The position numbers and the translations under genes were made by a program. From Ruminococcus sp. (GTDB lineage Bacteria > Bacillota > Clostridia > Oscillospirales > Ruminococcaceae): a DNA stretch of 42,248 nucleotides. Shown here one piece after another: positions 1-7,248 of this stretch. How positions within the stretch are numbered: the first letter of the stretch is position 1; every line of letters begins with the position of its first letter. The stretch lies in assembly GCA_015066815.1 (NCBI GenBank), contig SVNR01000025.1:1-42248 (forward strand), in the 5' to 3' direction. The notes under the pieces were generated by a model that saw only the letters and a list, made by a program, of their open reading frames with translations, made no database searches and had not been told where the DNA came from.

Positions 1-1
1 A

Positions 2-232
2 AAAGACGATAAGGGTAAAGAAAAAATCCTTGAGATGACCATTGAGGAACTTGACTTATCGGTACGTTCGTTTAATTGTTTAAAACGTGCGGGTATAAAT
101 ACCGTTGACGATCTTATCAACAAGTCCGAAGAGGAAATGATGAAGGTTCGTAATCTCGGTAAGAAATCTTTTGACGAAGTTAAGGAAAAGTTACAGTCAC
201 TTGGATTTGACCTTTCTTCTGAAGAAGAATAA
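2..232 (+). CDS. rpoA: RNA polymerase alpha subunit, C-terminal end (partial)
   Basis: The reading frame is open from the first base, so the gene starts upstream of the window; 76 residues remain. They form the alpha C-terminal domain, which contacts UP elements and activators. The helix-hairpin-helix signature is visible: an [19 protein letters not shown] stretch followed by [15 protein letters not shown] short acidic tail (SSEEE) ends the protein. rplQ follows 63 bp downstream, the usual order in Bacillota, where both end the large ribosomal protein operon. The family is certain; only the 5' part is missing. Confidence 0.97.
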   Translation, partial: KDDKGKEKILEMTIEELDLSVRSFNCLKRAGINTVDDLINKSEEEMMKVRNLGKKSFDEVKEKLQSLGFDLSSEEE

Positions 233-295
233 TCAGAAACATATTCATTGCTGACATAAAGCGTCAGCGTCACTATAGAAAAGGAGTGAATTTCA

Positions 296-637
296 ATGCC
301 AGGTACAAGAAAGCTGGGTAGAACAACAGACCACAGAAAAGCAATGCTCAGAGCTATGGTTACTTATCTGCTTGAAAACGGACAGATCGAGACAACTGTA
401 ACAAGAGCAAAGGAAGTTCGTGCTGTTGCTGAGAAGATGATAACTCTCGGTAAGAAAAACGACCTGCACTCCAAGCGTCAGGTATTAGCATATGTTACAA
501 AGGAATCAGTAGTTAAGAGCCTTTTTGATGACATCGCACCTAAGTACGCAGAGAGAAACGGTGGTTACACACAGATCATTAAGATCGGTCCACGTCGCGG
601 CGATGCTGCTGAGATGGCTATTATCAAGCTCGTTTAA
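296..637 (+). CDS. rplQ: 50S ribosomal protein L17
   Basis: This 113-residue protein has the usual bacterial L17 length and the conserved start [18 protein letters not shown], with the later [15 protein letters not shown] end. L17 sits near the peptide exit tunnel of the large subunit. The start follows AAGGAG at 281-286 with a good spacing. It lies just behind rpoA, as in most Bacillota, and probably shares its transcript. A hairpin at 653-685 and a strong terminator at 698-737 close the unit. Confidence 0.98.
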   Translation: MPGTRKLGRTTDHRKAMLRAMVTYLLENGQIETTVTRAKEVRAVAEKMITLGKKNDLHSKRQVLAYVTKESVVKSLFDDIAPKYAERNGGYTQIIKIGPRRGDAAEMAIIKLV

Positions 638-652
638 TTTTTCTTAAAAATC

Positions 653-685
653 ATAATAAACGAAAATTTTATTTTGGCTTATTAT
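653..685. repeat. Intergenic palindrome family, copy 1 (A/T loop type)
   Basis: Arms ATAATAA and TTATTAT surround an A/T-rich centre. This is a diverged member of the family whose clearest copies read ATAGTGAACG...CGTTCACTAT. It follows the rplQ stop codon. Confidence 0.5.
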
Positions 686-697
686 AAATACAGTTTT

Positions 698-737
698 AAA
701 AAATCCGGACAGAATTTATCTGACCGGATTTTTTTAT
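698..737 (+). terminator. Rho-independent terminator of the rpoA-rplQ operon
   Basis: Arms AAATCCGG and CCGGATTT can extend to about 12 bp with one mismatch (ACAGA opposite TCTGA), followed by a run of seven T. It lies 60 bp after the rplQ stop. Confidence 0.85.
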
Positions 738-785
738 ATTGTCTTGCACATCAGTTCTAATCGGTCACTCCGTGAATATCGGCTG

Positions 786-817
786 ATAGTTAAAAAATTA
801 TTTTTTTCGCTCACTAT
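786..817. repeat. Intergenic palindrome family, copy 2 (diverged)
   Basis: ATAGT and ACTAT arms enclose an A/T-rich loop ending in TTTTTTTCGC. The preceding 20 bases (CGTGAATATCGGCTG) nearly repeat those before another copy near 27035, so the repeated unit is sometimes longer than the hairpin. Confidence 0.45.
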
Positions 818-907
818 AAGTCTGAGTCTGAAAAAGTATCCTGAAAATATATTTTTTGGGTATTAAATTATCAACTTAAATAATTAAATAAAATTAAAAA
901 TAAACTC

Positions 908-936
908 TTGACATGCATATAGGATTATGCTATAAT
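908..936 (+). promoter_or_regulatory. Consensus sigma-A promoter of a candidate small RNA
   Basis: A perfect TTGACA at 908-913, a 17-bp spacer and a perfect TATAAT at 931-936. Predicted start is near 943. No gene with a ribosome binding site follows before the terminator at 1044. Confidence 0.8.
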
Positions 937-953
937 ATCAATGGACGATTTCT

Positions 954-965
954 GTAAACGTTTAC
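954..965. promoter_or_regulatory. Perfect 12-bp palindrome GTAAACGTTTAC
   Basis: This lies about 10-20 bp after the predicted transcription start. It resembles LacI/CcpA-type operator symmetry and could be a repressor site. The same GTAAAC half-site occurs in palindromes near 23111, 27052 and 42110. Confidence 0.35.
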
Positions 966-1043
966 TTTTGTTGACGGTAGCAGAACTTGATAATAACTTT
1001 TTTCTATGAATTTTTCATTCCAAAATTAAAATAATGCAAAAGT

Positions 1044-1087
1044 AAAAATACACTTCGTACAAAAAAACGGGGTGTATTTTTATTTTT
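1044..1087 (+). terminator. Rho-independent terminator after the candidate small RNA
   Basis: Arms AAAAATACAC (1044-1053) and GTGTATTTTT (1072-1081), with further T-rich sequence after it. Confidence 0.75.
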
Positions 1088-1145
1088 GTCAAAAAACAAA
1101 TACAACAGAAAACAAGGAAATACATAACTTTTATAGTTATCATAC

Positions 1146-1174
1146 TTGATAAAAGCCTGATATTTGTGTATAAT
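1146..1174 (+). promoter_or_regulatory. Sigma-A promoter of proC
   Basis: TTGATA at 1146-1151, a 17-bp spacer, TATAAT at 1169-1174. A degenerate copy of the intergenic palindrome starts 3 nt after the -10 box. The proC start is 105 bp downstream. Confidence 0.75.
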
Positions 1175-1177
1175 TAA

Positions 1178-1210
1178 AGAGTACGACAAAATAAATTTGA
1201 CGTTCACTAT
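1178..1210. repeat. Intergenic palindrome family, copy 3 (left arm decayed)
   Basis: The right arm GACGTTCACTAT is intact; the left arm reads AGAGTACGAC and no longer pairs fully. It begins 3 nt after the proC -10 box, so it would form the 5' end of the mRNA. Confidence 0.55.
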
Positions 1211-1279
1211 AATCTGCACAGCTTATGACTATCAAAGCTTGGTGCTTATATATTATAAAAAACATATGGAGGTATTTTT

Positions 1280-2077
1280 ATGAAGAATGTCGGATTTTTA
1301 GGGGCAGGCAATATGGGGTATGCAATAATGAAAGGGATCTGCGGAAGCTCTGTATCAGATATAAAGCTTTTTGCCTTTGATCTGTCTGAGGATATGACAA
1401 AAAGAGCAGAAAAAATCGGTGTAGAGATATGCACATCTGAAAAAGAGCTTGTTTCAAAGTGCGACTACATATTTCTTGCTGTAAAGCCTCAGGTGCTTTC
1501 CGGAGTCCTCGAAACAATAAAAGACACACTTACTCCTGAAAAGGTAGTAGTATCTATAGCTGCAGGAATTACTTCAGAATACCTAAAGTCCCGCACTATA
1601 CCGGACCTTAAGACTGTGCTTGTTATGCCGAACACACCGCTTCTTCTTGGTGAGGGTGCAACTGCACTTTCAAAGTCAGAGCCTACAACTGATGAGGAGT
1701 TTGAGCTTGTATGCAGTATATTCAACGCTTGCGGAGACACTGCCGTTCTTTCTCCGGACAAGATGAAGGAGATTATTGCAATAAACGGAAGCAGTCCTGC
1801 TTTTATATATCTTTTTGCAAAGGGCTTTATCGAGTATGCAGAAGAACAGGGTATTTCCGGAGAAGCTGCAAAGAAGCTTTTTGCAAAAACACTCATTGGC
1901 TCCGCTAAGATGATAACTGACTCAGGAAACACAATAGACGAGCTTATCAGAATGGTATCATCACCGGGCGGAACAACACTTGCAGGTCTTGACAGACTGT
2001 ATGAGGGTGAGCTTGTACAGACAGTAAAGAATGCCTGTGAGAGCTGTACCAGAAGAGCTTACGAGCTTTCGGAATAA
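1280..2077 (+). CDS. proC: Pyrroline-5-carboxylate reductase
   Basis: ProC catalyses the last step of proline synthesis, NAD(P)H-dependent reduction of pyrroline-5-carboxylate, in the cytoplasm. The 265 residues match the usual length. The N-terminal Rossmann motif GFLGAGNMGYAI starts at residue 5; VKPQVL near residue 75, VMPNTP near 118 and the C-terminal SSPGGTTLAGL are conserved ProC elements. GGAGG at 1268-1272 sets the ATG. It stands alone behind its own promoter; spoIIM starts 118 bp downstream. Assignment is firm. Confidence 0.96.
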   Translation: MKNVGFLGAGNMGYAIMKGICGSSVSDIKLFAFDLSEDMTKRAEKIGVEICTSEKELVSKCDYIFLAVKPQVLSGVLETIKDTLTPEKVVVSIAAGITSEYLKSRTIPDLKTVLVMPNTPLLLGEGATALSKSEPTTDEEFELVCSIFNACGDTAVLSPDKMKEIIAINGSSPAFIYLFAKGFIEYAEEQGISGEAAKKLFAKTLIGSAKMITDSGNTIDELIRMVSSPGGTTLAGLDRLYEGELVQTVKNACESCTRRAYELSE

Positions 2078-2195
2078 AACTGAATATCCGGTCATATTTA
2101 TTTAATAAACAGGAATGAGAATCATAGTGAAGAAAAAATATTTTTTATGATAACTTAAAAGATTCTCAAAAATAAAAGATAAGGATGGATCGGAT

Positions 2196-2816
2196 TTGAA
2201 AAACAACGGAATAAAACATTCGGAAGAAGATATCAGAAGGACAAGAGTTATTACTCTTCTTTTTTCGGTTATTGCTGTAGGAGTACTGTTCGGAACTCTT
2301 TTTTTCAGAGGAGCATCGGACAAGAGTATATTTACATCAGATCTTTGGTGCCATGGATTTATCAAGTTTTCATATGAACAGTCTGTTATGGATGTTTTTA
2401 TGCGTTCTGTTTCGTGGACTTCCCTGTATGTGATGATGCTTTTTCTTATGGGCTTTTGCTGTATATCACAGCCGCTTCAGATGCTTCTGCTTTTTATGCG
2501 CGGGTGTGCACTTGGTGTATCGGTTTCATATATATATTCGTTATATGGTATCAGAGGAGCTCTCGTTTCTGTGTTTATGATACTGCCCCATGCAGTTATG
2601 ACATCAGTTGTTCTTGTTTTTGCTGCAAGGGAAGCGATGCGCTGTTCAAACCTCTATCTTTTATATGTTTCAGGGAAAAACTCCGACAGTACGGACACAC
2701 CTCAGCTAAAGCTTTATTTTCTGAGATTTGCTGTGCTTATGGCAGCTATACTTGTTTCCACACTCTTAGACTGTGTAATAACTTATTTTCTTACTGATAA
2801 GCTTCTTATGATTTAA
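2196..2816 (+). CDS. spoIIM: Stage II sporulation protein M-like membrane protein
   Basis: This 206-residue protein has about five membrane segments and matches the SpoIIM family in length and in the central pattern (LFLMGFCCISQPLQ, then LLFMRGCALGVSVSYIY and GALVSVFMILPHAV). In Bacillus SpoIIM belongs to the DMP peptidoglycan hydrolysis complex needed for engulfment during sporulation. The start is TTG, supported by AAGGATGG at 2181-2188. An SpoIIM homologue suggests a spore-forming lineage, though homologues persist in non-sporulating relatives. Family call is good; the role here is inferred. Confidence 0.8.
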   Translation: MKNNGIKHSEEDIRRTRVITLLFSVIAVGVLFGTLFFRGASDKSIFTSDLWCHGFIKFSYEQSVMDVFMRSVSWTSLYVMMLFLMGFCCISQPLQMLLLFMRGCALGVSVSYIYSLYGIRGALVSVFMILPHAVMTSVVLVFAAREAMRCSNLYLLYVSGKNSDSTDTPQLKLYFLRFAVLMAAILVSTLLDCVITYFLTDKLLMI

Positions 2817-2843
2817 AAAAATCAGGAGAGTGAAACTTTAAAA

Positions 2844-3698
2844 ATGGCTGGATTTTTTGGAATAGGGAATTATAATAATGCAGGAGCTGGAATATCAAAA
2901 AACGCTCCGCAGAAGGGGCGACTCAAGCTTTTTTTTGAAATACTGGGGGTCAGAATATGGAAAATATTTACACTAAACCTTATATATTCTCTTGCATGTA
3001 TCCCGATAATAACAATAGGTCCTGCTACAGCAGCCATGATCAAGGTTCTTAAAAATTATTCCATAGATAAAAACGCGTATGTATGGCTTGATTTTAAAGA
3101 AGCCTTCAGGCAGAATTTTTTCAGAGCTCTTGGTGTAGGAATAGTAGATATAATAGCATATACAGGAATAATTACAGGCTGTTATATTTATCCTACTATG
3201 GCTGCCTCGTTAGAAGACGAAGGAAAAGTGTTCTATTTATTTTTTGTTCTTACGCTGAGCGTGGGTATTACTTTTACCATAATGAACTATTATATTTATC
3301 TGATGATGGTGTCTACCGATCTTTCAATGAAGAACATAATCAAGAACTCTCTTGCTCTGGCATTTCTTGCGCCGCGTCAGAATCTTATTGCACTTGCTTC
3401 TAATATCATTCTTCCGCTGATACTTGCAGCGCTGATAGTTTTTGTAAATCTCCAGTTTCTTTTTGTGGTTCCTTTTTTACCGGCAGCTCTTGTGGGCTTT
3501 ATTGTATGCTTCTGCTGTTATCCGGTAGTACAGAAGTATGTTATAAATCCATACTATGAACACAGAGGAGAGGAGAATCCGGAAGCTCAGAAAAACTACA
3601 GCGAAAGCGATGAGGAAACTCTTTTCGAGGATATGGGCGGAAAGGAAAAGCCGGTAGATATCAAGAAAAAGACTAAAAAGGGAAAAATAATTTCGTAA
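2844..3698 (+). CDS. YesL-like (DUF624) membrane protein
   Basis: A 284-residue protein with about five to six membrane segments. Its N-terminal half carries the DUF624/YesL pattern: a WKIFTLNLIYSLACIPIITIGPATAA stretch broken over residues 40-66, then the WLDFKEAFRQNFFRA segment. YesL-type genes are often next to sugar ABC transporters, but the function is unknown. The C-terminus is charged and cytoplasmic (EENPEAQKNYSESDEETLFED). The gene starts 27 bp after spoIIM with a GGAGAGTG site, so the two probably share a transcript. Its last codons overlap the left copy of a direct repeat (3681-3708). Confidence 0.75.
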   Translation: MAGFFGIGNYNNAGAGISKNAPQKGRLKLFFEILGVRIWKIFTLNLIYSLACIPIITIGPATAAMIKVLKNYSIDKNAYVWLDFKEAFRQNFFRALGVGIVDIIAYTGIITGCYIYPTMAASLEDEGKVFYLFFVLTLSVGITFTIMNYYIYLMMVSTDLSMKNIIKNSLALAFLAPRQNLIALASNIILPLILAALIVFVNLQFLFVVPFLPAALVGFIVCFCCYPVVQKYVINPYYEHRGEENPEAQKNYSESDEETLFEDMGGKEKPVDIKKKTKKGKIIS

Positions 3699-3708
3699 AA
3701 ACTGTTTA
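3681..3708 (+). repeat. Direct repeat, left copy (end of the YesL-like gene)
   Basis: The 23 bases 3681-3703 recur exactly at 6639-6661 (start GGAAAAATAATTTCG), and TTTA follows in both copies after one mismatch. The two copies bracket the lipoprotein gene. Confidence 0.8.
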
Positions 3709-3713
3709 TTATT

Positions 3714-3748
3714 ATAGTGAAAGTCGAAATAAATCTGACTTTCACTAT
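3714..3748. repeat. Intergenic palindrome family, copy 4
   Basis: Perfect 12-bp arms ATAGTGAAAGTC and GACTTTCACTAT with an 11-nt loop. A short T-run follows, so it may also terminate the upstream operon. The arms differ from the GAACG type by a paired change (AAG/CTT). Confidence 0.8.
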
Positions 3749-3858
3749 TTTATTGTTTTGCATATCCGCTAACTACGAAATATAAATCCGGGGATATATC
3801 CTGAAAAATATTATTTGGAGACACGTATTAAAGATTTTAAAACTGAAGGTTTGTGATT

Positions 3859-6579
3859 ATGAAAAAAATTATTTGTTTAATACTCAGTTCGTTGGTTTTC
3901 CTTACCTCATGCAGTAAACCCGTAGTCGGGGAACAGGAAAAATCTATTGATGCTTTTGAAGTACCGGAATATTCAGTAGATGAATATAATTGGCCTGACA
4001 AGGTTTCATCTATAAGCCGGATCGGATATAAAGATGGAGAATTATGCGCATCAGGATTTTTTATAGATGACTCTTTAAAGGTAGTAGAAGAAAATATTTT
4101 AACTAAGGAAACAATAACGGAATTTGAAATAGCATTCAGTTCGGAGAGTGAAGAAAAGAAGTTTTTTAATCATTCATATTATGAACGAGGCATACAATAC
4201 AACGAAGCCGGTAAAAGAAATTCTGAAGTTGAAATAAAAGAATCAGGCAATAACGATGTCCGAAACCATTATAGGATAAGTGACCTATGCCAATCTGACG
4301 GTGGAAATATAGTATATCTGACATCTGATATGAAGCAGAAACATTATATTATTGTATGTGATACGGATAATCAGATTATAGATAAGAAGGAAATAGGGAT
4401 TTCTTCTGAATATTCGGTGAATAGCATATATTACTGTGATGATAAATATTATATCAGTGCCTATGTGGTAGAATTATCGAATAGTGAGAAGAGTTATCCG
4501 TCTTCAATATTTGTACTTGATAACAGTTTTAATGTGGAGGATGAGATAATTGATATAGAAACAGAACAAATAAACGGACTTGTTTATCTTGGCACTGATT
4601 GTTATGCTGTGTATAGTTACGACGAGAAAACCGATACAACTTATTTTGAAGTTTCTGATGGTGAAATGATAACTACTTCAGACATAAAAGAGTTTGAGGG
4701 AAAAGTAAGGTTCTTTCCTTCGGGAAAAAAGGATTCTGTTTATGCAGCCTCAGATAAGAAGGTTGTTATATACAATATATTCTCCGGTCAATCAGAATCA
4801 GTAACTGAAATACAGACTGAAGAAAATAAAACTTATGAAATTCTTTATTGTGATGATGAAAGCTTTGCGTATACTGTTAAAAACAGCAGTCACATGACTG
4901 TAGATTTTACAATCAGTGATGAATGTAATTTCGTCCGGTCTGATAATTTATTTTATGACTATGAGTATTACTGGAATGATGAAGGGCAGTATATAGTAAG
5001 AAATATTACAGATGACACCGAAACAGAGTTTTATGATTATGATGGAGAGCTGCCTCTTACATATCGTGACGGTCTATTCTGGGGAGTAAGCGCATCCGGC
5101 AAAGCAGAGATATACGCTCCGTACGGCAGTCTGAAATTCAAATGCGGACAGAAGGATTATAATACCGAAAATTTATTATTATCAGGATATAGTCCTTCAA
5201 TTATTTATAAGGTCAATGACAGGTATTGTTTCAGTACAATAAATTCAGAAAACGGAAAGTTTGAAAATACAACTGAAATAAAAGAAGATTCATATTTGAA
5301 AAATGCTCAGATATACTATTCCGGCGATGAAAAATATCTGTTTTACGTTCAGGTAAACGGATATATTTTAGGGTATGATATTGAAGAAAAAAAGCATAAG
5401 CCGATAGTTGATCTTGCTGATATCAACAATGATTCTGCGCTGCTTGGAATTAAAAATACTACTGATGGCACATATTTGTTCGTGACTGAGAACAAAATAT
5501 ACAGGCTTATAGAAAAATCAGGAGACAGCACTTTGAAGCCGGAAATTGTTTTTGCCAATTTGACTTTTGAAAATTTGTATCCTGTATTATGTAGTGATGA
5601 TTCTTCAGAGTATGCTGTAAGAATTGTAGAATACATAAACAAAGACAGCGGACAAATAGATTATTCAAAATTAAATCAGGATATCATAAGTGGAAACTCG
5701 CCTGATATTATAGTAACTGACTCCTGCACAGATATTACATATCTTGAAAAAATGGATTATTTTGCAAAGTTTGACAAAGCGGAAATATATGATCAGGATA
5801 AGGAGTATCTTGACAATATCATTGACGCTTTTAATCCGGGTGACTATATTTACAGGGTTCCGGCAGGCTTCAGAATTAATACACTACTTACATGCAGTGA
5901 TAAGATTGATGCAGACTGGAGTTATAAGGAATATCTTGATTTGGTGAAGAACAAAGATATTATAGATGACAGACGTTCTGTTTTGTGGTGCTGTGATTAC
6001 ATGCGTTCGCTTGTGTCTGCAAACTATGAAAACACAGATCCGGATTTTAATTCAGATGAATTCAAGGAAATAATTCAGACAATCAAAGAATATGCTTACG
6101 AACCTGATGATGAAGTCTGGTATAATGATTTATTGGTTGAAAATTTAATCGGACCGGATTTTCTTAATACTGAAGATGGGAAAGAATATCATATATGCGG
6201 ATTTCCTTCATCGGAGGCAGGGGTTTCATATATAGCCTCGGGTTATATATTTTCAGTTTCAAAAAACAGTGCGTCTAAAAAGGAGTGCATGGATTTTATA
6301 AAGAAAATAGCGTCAACGCCGACTGCTTCGTCATTTTCTCTTGAAACAGAAGCTTTTGATGAAGAGATAAACTTTATGAAATCCAATAACGAAATCGAAT
6401 TTGTAAATGAGCTCAGGAATATAATCATGAACGCTTCGGTTATATATACAATAAATCCTATGCTCGATAGTATTGTTGAAGAGTCTGTTAATGAATACTT
6501 CGAAACAGACATTTCAGTTGATGAAGCAGTTGAAAAGATGGAAAATATGATCAGGCTGTATATTAACGAATCGCAATAA
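3859..6579 (+). CDS. Large lipoprotein with a solute-binding-like C-terminal part
   Basis: A 906-residue predicted lipoprotein. The start at 3859 gives MKKIICLILSSLVFLTSC, so the lipid-anchored cysteine is residue 18; GAAGGT lies 8 nt upstream. A GTG two codons earlier is possible. Residues about 40-550 are rich in beta-strand-like, acidic, Tyr-rich repeats, suggestive of a propeller. The last third (SGNSPDIIVT near 620, then long helical stretches) resembles family 1 extracellular solute-binding proteins. No permease or ATPase is adjacent, so a transport role is only an inference; sensing or adhesion are alternatives. It is more A/T-rich than its neighbours, and 23-bp direct repeats plus hairpins flank it on both sides, which suggests acquisition or duplication. 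Confidence 0.65.
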   Translation: MKKIICLILSSLVFLTSCSKPVVGEQEKSIDAFEVPEYSVDEYNWPDKVSSISRIGYKDGELCASGFFIDDSLKVVEENILTKETITEFEIAFSSESEEKKFFNHSYYERGIQYNEAGKRNSEVEIKESGNNDVRNHYRISDLCQSDGGNIVYLTSDMKQKHYIIVCDTDNQIIDKKEIGISSEYSVNSIYYCDDKYYISAYVVELSNSEKSYPSSIFVLDNSFNVEDEIIDIETEQINGLVYLGTDCYAVYSYDEKTDTTYFEVSDGEMITTSDIKEFEGKVRFFPSGKKDSVYAASDKKVVIYNIFSGQSESVTEIQTEENKTYEILYCDDESFAYTVKNSSHMTVDFTISDECNFVRSDNLFYDYEYYWNDEGQYIVRNITDDTETEFYDYDGELPLTYRDGLFWGVSASGKAEIYAPYGSLKFKCGQKDYNTENLLLSGYSPSIIYKVNDRYCFSTINSENGKFENTTEIKEDSYLKNAQIYYSGDEKYLFYVQVNGYILGYDIEEKKHKPIVDLADINNDSALLGIKNTTDGTYLFVTENKIYRLIEKSGDSTLKPEIVFANLTFENLYPVLCSDDSSEYAVRIVEYINKDSGQIDYSKLNQDIISGNSPDIIVTDSCTDITYLEKMDYFAKFDKAEIYDQDKEYLDNIIDAFNPGDYIYRVPAGFRINTLLTCSDKIDADWSYKEYLDLVKNKDIIDDRRSVLWCCDYMRSLVSANYENTDPDFNSDEFKEIIQTIKEYAYEPDDEVWYNDLLVENLIGPDFLNTEDGKEYHICGFPSSEAGVSYIASGYIFSVSKNSASKKECMDFIKKIASTPTASSFSLETEAFDEEINFMKSNNEIEFVNELRNIIMNASVIYTINPMLDSIVEESVNEYFETDISVDEAVEKMENMIRLYINESQ

Positions 6580-6591
6580 GTATTTGAGTTA

Positions 6592-6628
6592 TATAGTGAA
6601 CGAAAAAATAAATCCGGCTTTCACTATA
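6592..6628. repeat. Intergenic palindrome family, copy 5
   Basis: Arms TATAGTGAA and TTCACTATA with loop CGAAAAAATAAATCCGGC-like sequence. It follows the lipoprotein stop and lies just inside the right direct repeat. Confidence 0.75.
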
Positions 6629-6638
6629 AATAAAAAAC

Positions 6639-6666
6639 GGAAAAATAATTTCGTAAAAACTCTTTA
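6639..6666 (+). repeat. Direct repeat, right copy (rpsO promoter side)
   Basis: Bases 6639-6661 are identical to 3681-3703. The copy ends inside the -35 box of the rpsO promoter. Confidence 0.8.
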
Positions 6667-6691
6667 CATTTAATTACTTCTGTGCTATAAT
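6663..6691 (+). promoter_or_regulatory. Sigma-A promoter of rpsO
   Basis: TTTACA at 6663-6668, a 17-bp spacer, TATAAT at 6686-6691. Predicted start near 6698, leaving a leader of about 100 nt. Confidence 0.8.
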
Positions 6692-6697
6692 ATTAGA

Positions 6698-6798
6698 CGT
6701 ACCGTTTACTTGGGATATGGAGTATGCCTGATTTACAGGAGTTTTACCTGCCTTATTCTATGTTACGGCACTGAGTTTTTTAAAAAGAGGTGAAAACA
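6698..6798 (+). promoter_or_regulatory. rpsO 5' leader, candidate autoregulatory structure
   Basis: The leader has short self-complementary parts, such as CAGGAGTTTTACCTG at 6737-6751. S15 represses its own mRNA through leader structures in several bacterial groups, with different folds. I cannot assign this leader to a known class; the basis is position and family knowledge. Confidence 0.3.
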
Positions 6799-7065
6799 AT
6801 GTTATTAAAGGAAGAAAAAACAGCCGTTATCGAGGCTAACAGAACTCATGAGACAGATACAGGTTCTCCTGAAGTTCAGATCGCAATCCTCACAAAGAGA
6901 ATCAACGATCTCAACGAACATCTTAAGGTTCACAAGAAGGATCATCACTCAAGACGTGGTCTTTTAAAGATGGTTGGTCACAGACGTAACCTTCTTAACT
7001 ACCTTATGAAGAAAGATATCGAAAGATACCGTGCAATAATAAGCAAGCTCGGATTACGTAAGTAA
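6799..7065 (+). CDS. rpsO: 30S ribosomal protein S15
   Basis: The ATG at 6799 gives 88 residues, the standard S15 length; an in-frame GTG at 6790 would overlap the AGAGGTG ribosome binding site and is rejected. Conserved S15 elements are [20 protein letters not shown] and [19 protein letters not shown], the latter contacting 16S rRNA. S15 is an early binder in assembly of the 30S platform. A terminator follows 6 bp after the stop, and pnp is next, the common bacterial rpsO-pnp order. Confidence 0.98.
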   Translation: MLLKEEKTAVIEANRTHETDTGSPEVQIAILTKRINDLNEHLKVHKKDHHSRRGLLKMVGHRRNLLNYLMKKDIERYRAIISKLGLRK

Positions 7066-7070
7066 TATTG

Positions 7071-7105
7071 AAAAGGCAGTTTGGAGTAATCCTTTCTGCC
7101 TTTTT
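7071..7105 (+). terminator. Rho-independent terminator of rpsO
   Basis: AAAAGGCAG pairs with CTGCCTTTTT; inner TTTGGA/TCC pairing is possible. A second T-run follows at 7110. Confidence 0.8.
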
Positions 7106-7123
7106 GACATTTTTTAAAAACTA

Positions 7124-7215
7124 TAAGGCAGTACTCATTTAGCATTAAACAGAGTATCCGGAAATATCACATAATATCGGCGGATGTTGTGTTTATTGCT
7201 GAATATACTGCCTTA
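7124..7215 (+). promoter_or_regulatory. Long-range stem in the pnp leader
   Basis: TAAGGCAGTA (7124-7133) and TACTGCCTTA (7206-7215) are perfectly complementary over 10 bp with about 72 nt between. The stem closes 18 nt before the pnp ribosome binding site. In E. coli, pnp is autoregulated through an RNase III-cleaved leader stem; a similar role here is inferred. Confidence 0.4.
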
Positions 7216-7248
7216 GCAAAAAAATATTTTTATGGAGGCGGAAAAATT

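Larger units (their letters stand above)
943..1087 (+). ncRNA. Candidate small RNA, about 145 nt
   Basis: A consensus promoter lies directly upstream and an intrinsic terminator ends the interval, with no credible coding sequence between them. The only ORF is 22 codons from 941, which has no ribosome binding site and begins before the predicted start of the RNA. The 5' part carries the palindrome GTAAACGTTTAC. I recognise no known RNA family. An alternative is a short leader that attenuates before proC, but proC has its own good promoter at 1146-1174. Confidence 0.5.

Noticed and set aside
941-1009. 22-codon ORF inside the candidate small RNA
   Set aside because: No ribosome binding site, and it begins at or before the predicted RNA start.
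7189-7248. GTG start for PNPase
   Set aside because: The added 20 residues are not PNPase-like and would lie in the leader stem; ATG 7249 has GGAGGCGG.
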